In this document: piece by piece, positions 15,584 to 24,088 of the stretch
Layout: each line of letters begins with the position of its first letter
Position numbering within the stretch: position 1 is the stretch's first letter
NCBI GenBank assembly: GCA_003315675.1
Contig: NIZU01000080.1
Location: 1 to 25,191 of the forward strand
Direction of reading: 5' to 3'
Source: Methanocorpusculum sp. MCE
GTDB taxonomy: Archaea; Halobacteriota; Methanomicrobia; Methanomicrobiales; Methanocorpusculaceae
Length of the DNA stretch: 25,191 bases
Made by a program: the position numbers and the translations under genes
Notes under the pieces: generated by a model
What the model was told of the DNA's origin: nothing
Databases searched by the model: none
Seen by the model: only the letters and a program-made list of their open reading frames with translations

Positions 15584-16153
15584 TCAGCGTTTCCAGAAGG
15601 ATTTGGTTTGGGAGGCACGAAGGTACTCTTCCAAGGCTGCGATCTGATCCCAGAGGGTATGCACCTGTGCTTTTAATTCAGCAACTTCTGCTGAGACGGA
15701 AGAGACTGCATCCAGAATGACTGCGGTATCGTCGGCGGATTGTTCCCGTAAAGCGGAGAGGCGGTGTTCCATTGCGGCAATGCTTGACTCGGCGGATCGA
15801 ACGGCAAGGATGAGCTCCTCTTCCGTTTCCGAGCGGGGAATTGGTTTCGGCATCTCTTTTTTGGGCTCGTTCTGGATATCCACCCCCATCTTTTTCATAT
15901 CCTCGATGGCCCGCTCCTGCAGGGATTTCCCTCCGCGGATTGCCGGGATGATTACTTCTTTCGGGAGACCCTGCGCCTGAAGATCGGCGATCTTTCTGAA
16001 ACGGTCGACGGTATTGTCCTCATACACGCTGACTTTTCCGATTTTTTTGCAGGGGAGGATCTCGTCATACTCTTTTGCGATCGTCCGGCAGGTTTGTTCG
16101 TCGATGCCGAGAATTACCGAGATCTCTGCGATTTTTTTGGTATTTTCCGCCAT
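15584..16153 (-). CDS. MerR-like HTH protein with C-terminal coiled coil
   Basis: A 189-residue protein. Residues 1 to about 70 resemble the MerR-type winged helix (AEISVILGIDEQTCRTIAKE, then a VSVYEDNTVDRFRKIADLQA wing/helix). A proline-rich, charged linker near 90-110 (KKEMPKPIPRSETEEEL) follows, then a long heptad-patterned segment, about 112-178, that should form a coiled coil and dimerise. The tail is TKSFWKR. It is likely a transcription factor or nucleoid-associated protein; the target is unknown. It has its own strong promoter and lies between nreA and element B. Confidence 0.72.
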   Translation of the reverse strand: MAENTKKIAEISVILGIDEQTCRTIAKEYDEILPCKKIGKVSVYEDNTVDRFRKIADLQAQGLPKEVIIPAIRGGKSLQERAIEDMKKMGVDIQNEPKKEMPKPIPRSETEEELILAVRSAESSIAAMEHRLSALREQSADDTAVILDAVSSVSAEVAELKAQVHTLWDQIAALEEYLRASQTKSFWKR

Positions 16154-16180
16154 AATGCTCTTCTCTGATTTTATTGCGTC

Positions 16181-16198
16181 GATATATTAAAAGGTTTG
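16181..16198 (-). promoter_or_regulatory. Archaeal promoter (BRE plus TATA) of the HTH gene
   Basis: On the minus strand the sequence reads CCAAACCTTTTAATATATC: a purine-rich BRE-like AAACC followed by TTTTAATATAT, about 33 bases before ATG 16153. This is the clearest archaeal promoter in the window. Confidence 0.6.
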
Positions 16199-16288
16199 GC
16201 ACTCACTGCCTTTCAGAAAAATAGTCTGTACAATCGATATGTCAATCCGTTGGACAGAGTAATTTTATATTGACAAATCCGTTTTTGT

Positions 16289-16985
16289 TGTACTTCGATT
16301 TCGTGTACGGGATTCTTTGGGTGGTACCACTCATCACACGAAAAGCACGAAAACACTACTAAAGCACGAAAAGAGAAAAGTTCGTTGGACGGCCTCCATG
16401 TAATACCCTCCCCCGTCCCCCACGCAAACCTTCGGTTTGCTCGGCTAAGGGCGAGCCTGAGGGCTCACCCCGCCCACACGAAATTTTCGAAAACCAACGA
16501 AATGCACGAAATGGGGGACAGGGGCGGAAGAAAGGAGATCTTCTATTTTTCAAAAATAGGTGAGTGTATTGGAGTTTATGTCATTCAAAATAATACGGCA
16601 GCTCCTATCACCTGGAAGTAAGTACTGCTCTCTCTTTTATATAACGATCAATATTGAGATATCGCCCGTCCACGCAGGTCAGCAGAGTGATCCGCCAATT
16701 TGCCCTTCAATCAGCCCCCATTTTCGTGAATTTAGTTGATTTTCGATAGTTTCGTGTGGGGGGCTGGGTAAACCGTAAGGCTCGCCCTAAGCTGAGGTGG
16801 ATCGACGGCGCAGCCGGCGATCTTAGCCGAGCAAGTTGATATACTTGCGAGAGAATGGGGAAGATACTACAGGTATCCACCCTTTCTCATCTTTTTCTTT
16901 TTCGTGTTTTTGTGTGGTTTTCGTGCATTTCGTGTGATGAGTGGTACCACCCAAAGAATCCCGTACACGAAACCGATGTACACCC
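16289..16985. repeat. Large non-coding inverted-repeat element B
   Basis: About 697 bases lying in the 920-base gap between the HTH gene and the HdeD gene. Bases 16299-16343 and 16928-16972 are a perfect 45-bp inverted repeat; each copy contains the palindrome GTGGTACCAC and is followed by repeated GCACGAAA motifs. Inner arms are related but diverged: GCAAACCTTCGGTTTGC (16424-16440) occupies the place of GCAAGTATATCAACTTGC on the opposite arm, both followed by TCGGCTAAG. The right arm carries an extra GC-rich block (about 16796-16824). The interior (about 16530-16680) is AT-rich and shows no gene; it is not the core seen in A1/A2. TTCGATTTCGTGTA is shared with the ends of A1, and TTGCTCGGCT with A2. 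Confidence 0.8.
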
Positions 16986-17049
16986 AAAAAGGTCAAAATA
17001 TGATAAATGGAGAATGATGCATGTCACTGAATCCACAATTGGACAAACT

Positions 17050-17073
17050 CGAATAAACAAAAAAAAGAAGAAA
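17050..17073 (-). terminator. T-tract terminator after the HdeD-family gene
   Basis: Directly after the stop codon at 17074 the minus strand reads TTTCTTCTTTTTTTTGTTTA, an oligo-T region without an evident hairpin, the form archaeal terminators often take. Confidence 0.45.
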
Positions 17074-17645
17074 TCAGTTCGTCACTTCGGACATGAATTT
17101 TTTGAACATGATCCCTTCGACCAAAGCAACAATGCCGCCGATGATGAGGAAAATACCTACAAGGAGAACCAGCAATTCGGCACCGATTCCCGGCTTAAGG
17201 AGAAAGATCAGACCAATCAGAAGCGTGAGCACTCCTAAAATGAATGTCAGAATGCGGATGCCTGCGGAGAGTCCTTTGCCGAATGCAAGGATGATATCAG
17301 TCAGACCCGAGAGAAGGGCGATGATTCCTACACAGATCGTGCCGAATGTGATCATAAACGCCGGGTTCAGGAAGGAGTAGGCGGCTATAATGATACCAAT
17401 GATACCAAGCACAATCATCCACCACGTGGTCTTCGGTTCGCCGAATGCAGCAAATCCTGAGAACAACGCCGCGATCGAGACGAACAACAGGAGGAAAGCC
17501 ACCAGATAGGCTCCTAAGTTGAGAGTCGAGAGAAGGGAAAGACGAGACAGAATATGCCAAACACAACAAAAATCACTGCTTTGAGGATCTGGAATTTCCA
17601 GGCATTTGGATTGAGTTCCTGCTCAATCAGAATTACACTTGTCAT
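17074..17645 (-). pseudogene. HdeD-family (DUF308) membrane protein with a +2 frameshift
   Basis: From ATG 17645 the frame reads MTSVILIEQELNPNAWKFQI into a first membrane helix (AVIFVVFGIFCLVFPF) and then runs to a stop as SRLST. Removing two bases from the TTCTCTCG tract near 17532-17540 joins it to STLNLGAYLVAFLLLF and the remaining five hydrophobic segments, ending GIMFKKFMSEVTN. The repaired protein would be about 189 residues with six membrane helices, the usual HdeD size; the internally initiated piece (142 residues) lacks the first helix. The family is tied to acid or envelope stress in enterobacteria; the archaeal role is unknown. The lesion is in a dinucleotide repeat, so slippage, phase switching or sequence error are all possible. 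Confidence 0.78.
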
Positions 17646-17669
17646 ATTGATGTACTATCGCACAAAAAG

Positions 17670-17680
17670 ATTATAAAAGT
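17670..17680 (-). promoter_or_regulatory. TATA box of the HdeD-family gene
   Basis: The minus strand reads ACTTTTATAATC centred about 30 bases before ATG 17645, at archaeal TATA spacing. It supports 17645 as the original start even though the coding frame is broken downstream. Confidence 0.5.
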
Positions 17681-17704
17681 ATCCTGAGAAAAACGGGGTG
17701 TCTG

Positions 17705-19774
17705 TTATCTCCAGGCCTTCTGCATGGCGATAAACTTCTGCTGGGAACTCAGATTACCGGGTTTTCGTTCCGGTGGATGATATCGGCCGTAGGCGTCGAG
17801 CGTATGACCTTTCACCGAATCATTCATGAACTCGGGGATGAGCTTTTGTATGAACACCTTTTTTATCCTTTTGTCAAGGATCGGACAGAGAATCTCAATA
17901 CGCCGGTTCAGGTTTCTCGGCATCATATCAGGACTGCCGATATATATTTCCGGGTCGCCGCTGTTTTCAAAGTAATAGAATCTGGCATGCTCTAAAAACC
18001 GGCCGACAACCGAGATTACGCGTATCGTTTCAGAGAGGCCGGGAACGCCGGGCCTCAGCATACAGACTCCGCGTACCGCGAGATCAATCTGAACTCCTTT
18101 TTCCGAAGCAGCATACAAAGCATTGATGATGTCCCAATCTGTGAGTGAGTTCATCTTCATAATGATCCTCCCCTGTGTTCCGGATACCTCGGCTTCACGC
18201 ATAATTTTTCCGATGAGCTGCTCGTTCATCGAGTGGGGACTTATGATAAGGCGTCGGTACGAAGGGGCAGGAACGGAGCCTGAAAACATTGAAAACAATG
18301 CCGCGGCATCGGTACAGATATCTTCGTCTGCGGTAAATAACGAGATATCCGAGTAGATCTTTGCGGTCTTGGCATTGTAGTTTCCCGTCGAGATGTTTGC
18401 ATATCTGACGATCTGCCCGTTCTCGATTCTGGTCACCAGACAGCATTTCGCATGGACTTTGACACCGGGATATCCCATAATGACGTTGACGCCGCCATCT
18501 TTGAGTTTTGTCGCCCATCTGAAGTTTGTCTCTTCATCAAAACTCGCCTTCAGTTCGACAAAGGCGGTGACATCTTTTTTATTTTTTGCCGCAGCCAGCA
18601 GAGCGTCGATCACCGGCGACTCCGACCCGAGCCGGTACAACGTCATCTGGATCTTAATGACCGTGGAATCTTGTGCCGCCGCGTTCATAAAACGAATCAG
18701 TCCGTCGAAACTGTTATACGGCGTGAACATGAACCGGTCCCTGCGCGCGATCGCGGAAAATATCTTTCCCGAAAGACCGGAGGGAAGCGACGCCGTATAT
18801 GTTGGAAACTTCAGAGCCGGACGCTTCACCGGGAAATCTTTCAGATCGGCAAGACCGAGGGGTGCCTCCATATCATACACCAGTTCGGGAACCAGTGAGA
18901 GCGCATCCACCAGAGGGGCCATATAGCCAAACGGCATCGTATCCAGCGTTTCAAGTCTGCTCGGCAGCCGTTTCACCAGGGTTTTGGGCGCATCGATGAT
19001 TGCGCTGATCAGATCATCGGCATCATCGCCTTTGAGGTCAAGATCGGAGTCACGCGTATGACGGACCGTCATAACGGCATATACGGTCTCGTCCGGGAAG
19101 AGGGACGGTATGTGTTTTCTCAGGATATCCTCGCGGAAAATGAAGGTATTCTTCCGCACGCCGACCGGAACGATCCTTCCCTTCTCATCGATGATCCGCT
19201 GAATAGGGATAACGGCTCTGCCTTTATTTGTCTGAACCAGCATGGCAAATCCGCGAAGATACTCATCATGATGAATATCGGAAAACCGGTCTCCGCGGAG
19301 AATGGTGAACTCCTCGGCTTCGAACTCCTGTTTGAAGGCTTTCTTCTCTTCATCGGTACATTCAGCATACCGTATGAAAAAAATCCCCTCGGCGGCAAGT
19401 TTTGGTACAAGATCACTGTTCCAGACCTGCGCCATCTGACGCATCAGAACGATCACGCGGGAATAGATCATCTCGAGCTGCGTGCTGCTCCCGATCACTT
19501 CGCTGAATTCATCAGTCGAGTAGGTGGCGCCTTTCTGATAGGCAGGCACTCTTACCATGAAAAACTCGTCCAGGTTTCCTGCAACGATCCCGAGAAATGT
19601 CACCCGTTCAAGGAGAGGATTATCAGTATTTTCCGCTTCATATAATACCCTTTCATTGAATTTAAGCCAGGATAATTCCCGATTGAAATACCGGCCCGAC
19701 TCTTTGGGAAAGCGTGTGGATTTTTTCAGATACCTGTTTTTTTCTGTTTTCCCGGATTTCTGTATCTTTCCCAT
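17705..19774 (-). CDS. ppk1: Polyphosphate kinase Ppk1
   Basis: A 689-residue Ppk1 that makes polyphosphate from ATP, reversibly. Domain order is normal: N-terminal helical domain (RYFNRELSWLKFNERVLYEA near residue 28, DEFFMVRVPAY near 70), head domain, then two phospholipase-D-like catalytic domains. The autophosphorylated histidine is in GVKVHAKCCLVTR; the following TGNYNAKTAKIYSDISLFT block and the second histidine region FLEHARFYYFENSGDPEIYI with MMPRNLNRRIEI are also seen. ATG 19774 is preceded by GGGAGAATTCAT. It is divergent from the MiaB-like gene. Intact and of typical length. Confidence 0.95.
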   Translation of the reverse strand: MGKIQKSGKTEKNRYLKKSTRFPKESGRYFNRELSWLKFNERVLYEAENTDNPLLERVTFLGIVAGNLDEFFMVRVPAYQKGATYSTDEFSEVIGSSTQLEMIYSRVIVLMRQMAQVWNSDLVPKLAAEGIFFIRYAECTDEEKKAFKQEFEAEEFTILRGDRFSDIHHDEYLRGFAMLVQTNKGRAVIPIQRIIDEKGRIVPVGVRKNTFIFREDILRKHIPSLFPDETVYAVMTVRHTRDSDLDLKGDDADDLISAIIDAPKTLVKRLPSRLETLDTMPFGYMAPLVDALSLVPELVYDMEAPLGLADLKDFPVKRPALKFPTYTASLPSGLSGKIFSAIARRDRFMFTPYNSFDGLIRFMNAAAQDSTVIKIQMTLYRLGSESPVIDALLAAAKNKKDVTAFVELKASFDEETNFRWATKLKDGGVNVIMGYPGVKVHAKCCLVTRIENGQIVRYANISTGNYNAKTAKIYSDISLFTADEDICTDAAALFSMFSGSVPAPSYRRLIISPHSMNEQLIGKIMREAEVSGTQGRIIMKMNSLTDWDIINALYAASEKGVQIDLAVRGVCMLRPGVPGLSETIRVISVVGRFLEHARFYYFENSGDPEIYIGSPDMMPRNLNRRIEILCPILDKRIKKVFIQKLIPEFMNDSVKGHTLDAYGRYHPPERKPGNLSSQQKFIAMQKAWR

Positions 19775-19850
19775 ATGAATTCTCCCGTTCTAAAAGATAG
19801 TTGGAATACTATTTAATTATTTATCTGTGGGCAGATATAGTAAGGTATAC
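19775..19850. promoter_or_regulatory. Divergent ppk1/methylthiotransferase promoter region
   Basis: For the + gene, ACTATTTAATTATTTAT (19808-19824) is an AT-rich TATA candidate about 35 bases before ATG 19851. A small dyad ATAGT-TGGAAT-ACTAT (19797-19812) abuts it and could bind a regulator shared with ppk1, but five-base half-sites are weak evidence. Confidence 0.35.
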
Positions 19851-21101
19851 ATGGACGCAGAAACCGCCGAATCACTGAAGCTTCTCAAAAATATATCCCT
19901 CTATGCCGAAACCTACGGGTGTACCTACAATACGGGAGATACCGAGAAACTGATGGAGATCGCCAGAAATCAGGGATGCGTGCCGGCATCGTCCGCAGAG
20001 GAAGCGGACGCAATACTGATAAATACCTGTGTGGTGATCGAAAAAACCGAGCAGCATATGTATGAACGTCTTGATATGTATGCGGACAGACTTCTTTTTG
20101 TCACCGGATGTCTGCCCCCGGTCGCCGCGGACGCGCTCCGCACACGATACCCAAAGATCCATATCATCGATCCGGCCCTTATCCACTCCTGTTATATGGA
20201 GGTCGCAACGGCTCATTCCAGAACAAATGCCGTCCTCCAGATCGCACGCGGATGCAGCGGCCACTGTACGTACTGCATCACGCGGATCGCACGCGGAAAG
20301 ATGGTAAGTTTTTCAGCCGAAGACATCGTTCGTCAGGCAAAAAGTATCATTGAAGCGGGAGCTACGGAAATTCAGCTGACCGCACAGGATACTTCCTCGT
20401 GGGGCCTTGACCGAAACGACGGCCGGCGGCTCCCCGACCTTTTGCGGCAGCTCTGCGCGATTCCCGGGAATTTCATGATCCGGATAGGGATGGCAAATCC
20501 CGACACGCTTCTCCCGATCCTCGATGATTTTCTTGACGCGCTCAAAGACCCGAAGATTTTTCTGTTTCTGCACATTCCGGTTCAGTCGGGATCGGATTCG
20601 GTTCTCAGGCTGATGGGAAGACGCTATACCTCTGCCCAGTATGAAGAGATCTGCCGAAGGGCACGTGAAGCATTCCCAGAGATCAGGATAAGTACGGATT
20701 ATATCGCGGGATTTTCCGGAGAAACCAACGAAGACGCGGCAAAGTCCGCTGCACAGATCAGACGGACAAGACCCGGGAAGGTGAACATCACCCGTTATTC
20801 CGTTCGCCCTAACACGCCGGCGGAAAAGATGAAAAAAATCCCGGAACCTATCAAAAAACAGAGGTCGCGGGAGCTTACCGATGCGGCAAACGAGGTGTAT
20901 GACGCCAATAACGAGGCCCTGATCGGCCATATCATGACGGCAGTCGTGACGGAGGTAGTAAAAGCAGGTAGCGTTACGGCGCGGGACAGAACCTATCAGA
21001 ACATCGTTATCATGGAAAATCTCGAGATTGGGACCGAGATAACGGTAAAAATCACCGGACACCGCCGCCATTATCTAATCGGCGAACGGATCACGGCCTG
21101 A
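19851..21101 (+). CDS. MiaB-like tRNA methylthiotransferase (archaeal t6A to ms2t6A type)
   Basis: A 416-residue radical SAM methylthiotransferase; archaeal members with this layout are predicted to convert t6A37 of tRNA to ms2t6A. The UPF0004 domain supplies three cluster cysteines (Cys24 in ETYGCTYN, Cys60 in INTCVV, Cys87 in VTGCLP). The radical SAM cluster is CSGHCTYC (Cys135, 139, 142). Later blocks TEIQLTAQDTSSWG, HIPVQSGSDSVLRLMGRRYT and STDYIAGFSGETNED are typical. The C-terminal 60 residues form a TRAM RNA-binding domain. ATG 19851 is chosen over GTG 19827 because the TATA candidate overlaps the latter. Element A2 begins 23 bases after its stop. Confidence 0.92.
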   Translation: MDAETAESLKLLKNISLYAETYGCTYNTGDTEKLMEIARNQGCVPASSAEEADAILINTCVVIEKTEQHMYERLDMYADRLLFVTGCLPPVAADALRTRYPKIHIIDPALIHSCYMEVATAHSRTNAVLQIARGCSGHCTYCITRIARGKMVSFSAEDIVRQAKSIIEAGATEIQLTAQDTSSWGLDRNDGRRLPDLLRQLCAIPGNFMIRIGMANPDTLLPILDDFLDALKDPKIFLFLHIPVQSGSDSVLRLMGRRYTSAQYEEICRRAREAFPEIRISTDYIAGFSGETNEDAAKSAAQIRRTRPGKVNITRYSVRPNTPAEKMKKIPEPIKKQRSRELTDAANEVYDANNEALIGHIMTAVVTEVVKAGSVTARDRTYQNIVIMENLEIGTEITVKITGHRRHYLIGERITA

Positions 21102-21124
21102 ACTCTCGAACTATACTTTTTTTG

Positions 21125-21753
21125 AATAGGAGTTACGCGGTATTAGTCTCAATCGAATCCGGAAGGAATCTATTGGGTGTGGAAACCTGAGATAAAACCA
21201 ACCGCGAATCGGCGCGAATCCCGCAAGCCTTTGGCTTGCTTCCAGAATCGGATTTGCTTATCCTCACTCTCACAAGTCTCTCGCAAGGCAAAGCCTTGCT
21301 CGGCTGAGGCCGCCCCTACGGGTCAGCCCGTCCTCGACTTGCTCGTCCCTTCATCGGGAGCGTTCGGGCAAATCCTGTCGCCGCCCCAGCGGCTCCCATT
21401 ATTGATTTTACGATCATATGTCGTGATTTTCAGTAATATGGATATTATTCAGATTAAGAACAGCTCAATGAATCTCTCCCTCACGGGAGCCGCTGGGGCG
21501 GCGACAGGATTTGCCCGAACGTTCCCGATGAAGGGACGAGCAAGACAGCGTAGCTGGATTGCGAAAGTGAGGATAAGCAAATCCGATTCGCCTCGCCCGA
21601 AGGGCGGATTCAAGCGAGGGTCGAAGAACCGAAGCGGAGAGCAAAGCGAAGCTTTGCGGTTCGCGCCGATTCGCGGTTGGTTTATCTCATGTGTCCACCC
21701 CCAGTAATACCCTTACCGACGTGGATTAAGGATAACACCCCGTGAGTCCTATT
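21125..21753 (-). repeat. Large non-coding inverted-repeat element A2
   Basis: A 629-base palindromic element in the 732-base gap between the methylthiotransferase and msrAB genes. End sequences AATAGGAGTTACGCGGT (21125-21141) and AATAGGACTCACGGGGT (reverse strand from 21753) match those of A1. Arms share ACCAACCGCGAATCGGCGCG, then diverge by module: the left arm has GCAAGCCTTTGGCTTGC and a longer block with AAGGCAAAGCCTT, the right arm has GCAAAGCTTCGCTTTGC and CGCCCTTCGGGCG. Inner stems (CGCCGCCCCAGCGGCTCC) enclose the core at 21398-21485. Reverse-complemented, this core matches the A1 core over most of its length, so A2 lies in the opposite orientation. Non-coding. Confidence 0.85.
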
Positions 21754-21784
21754 AGAAAAAATGGTTGATATTGCCTGTTTATAG

Positions 21785-21796
21785 AGGTATATATAC
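21785..21796 (+). promoter_or_regulatory. TATA box of msrAB
   Basis: AGGTATATATAC lies about 42 bases before ATG 21834 and 32 bases after the end of element A2. Since it overlaps the upstream part of the open frame (which extends to 21765), it argues for the 21834 start. Confidence 0.55.
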
Positions 21797-21833
21797 AGAC
21801 GGTGGTGAATACTCAATCATATCGGGGCGAATT

Positions 21834-22826
21834 ATGATGATGGAAAATAACCGGAAATCCAAAGAAAATGATGAAACATCCGCGATCTATTTTGCCGGCG
21901 GATGTTTTTGGGGAATGGAAAAACTGATGCAGTCGATTCCCGGCGTGATTAAAACGATGGTCGGTTATGCGAACGGAATCTCTTCCGTGATTCCAGATTA
22001 TAAGGTCGTCTCCTCCGGGAAATCCGGATACCGCGAGACGGTCAGGGCCGAGTATGATCCCAAAAAAATCAGTCTCGATGCCCTGCTGTTTTCGTACTTC
22101 CGCGTGATCGATCCGACCCTTAAAAACAGACAGGGAAATGATATCGGTACTCAGTATCAGACCGGAATCTACTATATCGATGACGTGTCCAAAGAAACCG
22201 TTATGCGGATAGCAGAGATCGAGCGTGAGAGGTATCCGGTTTTCAACGTGGAGATCGGTCCGCTGAAATCGTTTTATGATGCCGAGGAGTATCATCAGAA
22301 GTATCTGGATAAAAATCCCGGTGGATACTGCCATACCGGTGCGGACGAGTTTAAGGAGGCGACCGAAATGATAGTCGATCCGGGAAAGTATCCGCGTCAA
22401 AAAAAGGAAACAATCGCTGAAATGTTAGACGAGACCGCATTTCGCGTGACGCAGAAAGGCGATACAGAGCCTGCCTTCAAAAATGCATTCTGGAATCATG
22501 ATCAACGGGGCATCTACGTTGACATCGTCACCGGTGAACCGCTCTTCACTTCATCCGACAAGTATCAAAGTTCCTGCGGCTGGCCGGCATTTTCGAAAAG
22601 TATCGATGACAACGCCATCATCTCACGGGAAGACACCTCGTTTGGCATGAGAAGGATCGAAGTGAAAAGCAGAGCCGGCAACTCTCATCTCGGGCATGTT
22701 TTTTCCGGGGACCGTGAATCACCGAGCGGCACGCGGTATTGTATTAACAGTGCATCACTTCGCTTCATCCCGTATGCTGAGATGGAAAAAGATGGATACG
22801 GGTATCTGAAGAACAGGGTGAACTGA
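21834..22826 (+). CDS. msrAB: Fused peptide methionine sulfoxide reductase MsrA-MsrB
   Basis: A 330-residue fusion that reduces both epimers of methionine sulfoxide in oxidised proteins. The MsrA half (about residues 17-185) has the catalytic Cys24 in AGGCFWGMEK, the RIGTQYQT-like block IGTQYQTGIYY, and AEEYHQKYLDKNPGGYCH with a probable resolving cysteine. The MsrB half (about 195-330) has SCGWPAFSKSI, HLGHVF and the catalytic RYCINSASLRF. The zinc CxxC of many MsrB proteins is replaced (YVDIVTGEP), so it is of the zinc-free type seen in bacterial MsrAB fusions. There are three consecutive ATG codons at 21834; the first is used. A bacterial origin by transfer is plausible for a fusion of this kind. 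Confidence 0.92.
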   Translation: MMMENNRKSKENDETSAIYFAGGCFWGMEKLMQSIPGVIKTMVGYANGISSVIPDYKVVSSGKSGYRETVRAEYDPKKISLDALLFSYFRVIDPTLKNRQGNDIGTQYQTGIYYIDDVSKETVMRIAEIERERYPVFNVEIGPLKSFYDAEEYHQKYLDKNPGGYCHTGADEFKEATEMIVDPGKYPRQKKETIAEMLDETAFRVTQKGDTEPAFKNAFWNHDQRGIYVDIVTGEPLFTSSDKYQSSCGWPAFSKSIDDNAIISREDTSFGMRRIEVKSRAGNSHLGHVFSGDRESPSGTRYCINSASLRFIPYAEMEKDGYGYLKNRVN

Positions 22827-23037
22827 AAATATCTGCTGCACGACATATTTTCTCGACCGTTTGGAAAATCACATCCATCAGTTAGACAATGGGCTGAATT
22901 ATGGATATTGACTCAGTTATCTCTTGGATTGGGGGGTAATTTGCAGCACAATTACTATCTTATCCGAAAAGAATACATACCTATGGAAGGTAATCTATAG
23001 TATCAGAACATATTCTGATTAACACGAGAGTGATTTT

Positions 23038-24041
23038 ATGAAAAAATTTCCTATCTGTTTATTGCCCTGATTGTTCTCTTCCTCTTCGCAGGTGCTGCAT
23101 CAGCAGATACCATCGGCGGTGACAAAGGTGTCATTCAGGTTAAGTGCGATGTGAATGGAGCATCTGCCTCTCTTCTCTCAATTAACAATGATCTCATTGA
23201 AACCAAGACCATTACCAATGGTATGGCAGAGTTCTACGTGTACACGACCGGCACTCCTGCAAGTCAGGTTATCGTTTCTGCAGACGGTTATTATACTGCC
23301 AGTGCTCCGGTAACGGTTCCTGCATCAGGTGAGACCACTCAGGTCACCGTAACGCTTGAAGCAAAGCCGGTTGGCGGCGACCGTGGTTTCCTCCAGGTCA
23401 ACACCAATATCATTGGCGCAAAAGTTGATGTTATGTCAATTTCAGGATCAGTTGCTGAAACCGGTTACACCGATATTAACGTCAAGATCGAGTTTGCCAT
23501 CTTCAAGACCGGAACTCCGATCAGCTCTGTTGTCGTCTCAGCACCCGGATGGGTCACCCAGACCGTTTCCGTAACGGTTCCTGCAAAGGGTCAGACCGAG
23601 ACCGTCAACATTGAGATGGTTTCCACGGACCCCATAATTGGCGGCGACCGCGGTGTAATTAGTGTTACCAGCAACGTTGAAGGCGCAAAAGTCGAGCTGA
23701 TCTCCATTTCCGGAGATGTCGGCTACACCGGAACGATCTCCAACGGTAAAGCAGATATTGCCGTCTATACGACCGGAACCCCGGTCAACCAGGCACGCGT
23801 TTCCGCGACCGGATATCAGACCGCAACGGTTGGAGTAACCATGCCGGCAAAAGGCGAGACCGTTACCGTCAATGTTCCGCTGACTGTAACATCATATCCG
23901 ATGGGCTTTGCCTTAATCGGTCTTCTTGGTGTTATCGGTGTTATTGCCTTAGTCCGCAGGGACTACCATCATTTTTTCTATTTTATCATTAACCTGACAT
24001 TGCACATTGTAAAATTAGTTCAATGTAATTATTATATGTGA
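23038..24041 (+). pseudogene. Secreted three-repeat PEGA-like protein, frameshifted at the signal peptide
   Basis: ATG 23038 is followed by six A residues and then reads MKKFPICLLP to a stop. With one more A the frame continues as a signal peptide (KKISYLFIALIVLFLF, cleavage after AGAASA) into the long frame that otherwise has no ATG (first GTG at 23151). The mature part has three repeats of about 85-89 residues starting GGDKG or GGDRG at 23115, 23373 and 23640, each with VSAxGY- and VTxPAxGxT-like strands as in PEGA or carboxypeptidase-regulatory-like folds. A C-terminal membrane helix (MGFALIGLLGVIGVIALV) and RRD follow, so the product would be anchored outside the cell. A 25-residue tail after RRD is unusual. 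GAGAGTGA upstream of the ATG is a good ribosome-binding site. Confidence 0.72.
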
Positions 24042-24088
24042 TTAACAACCGATGTTAAGTATCTGTCAACATAATATGTAAGACAGAT

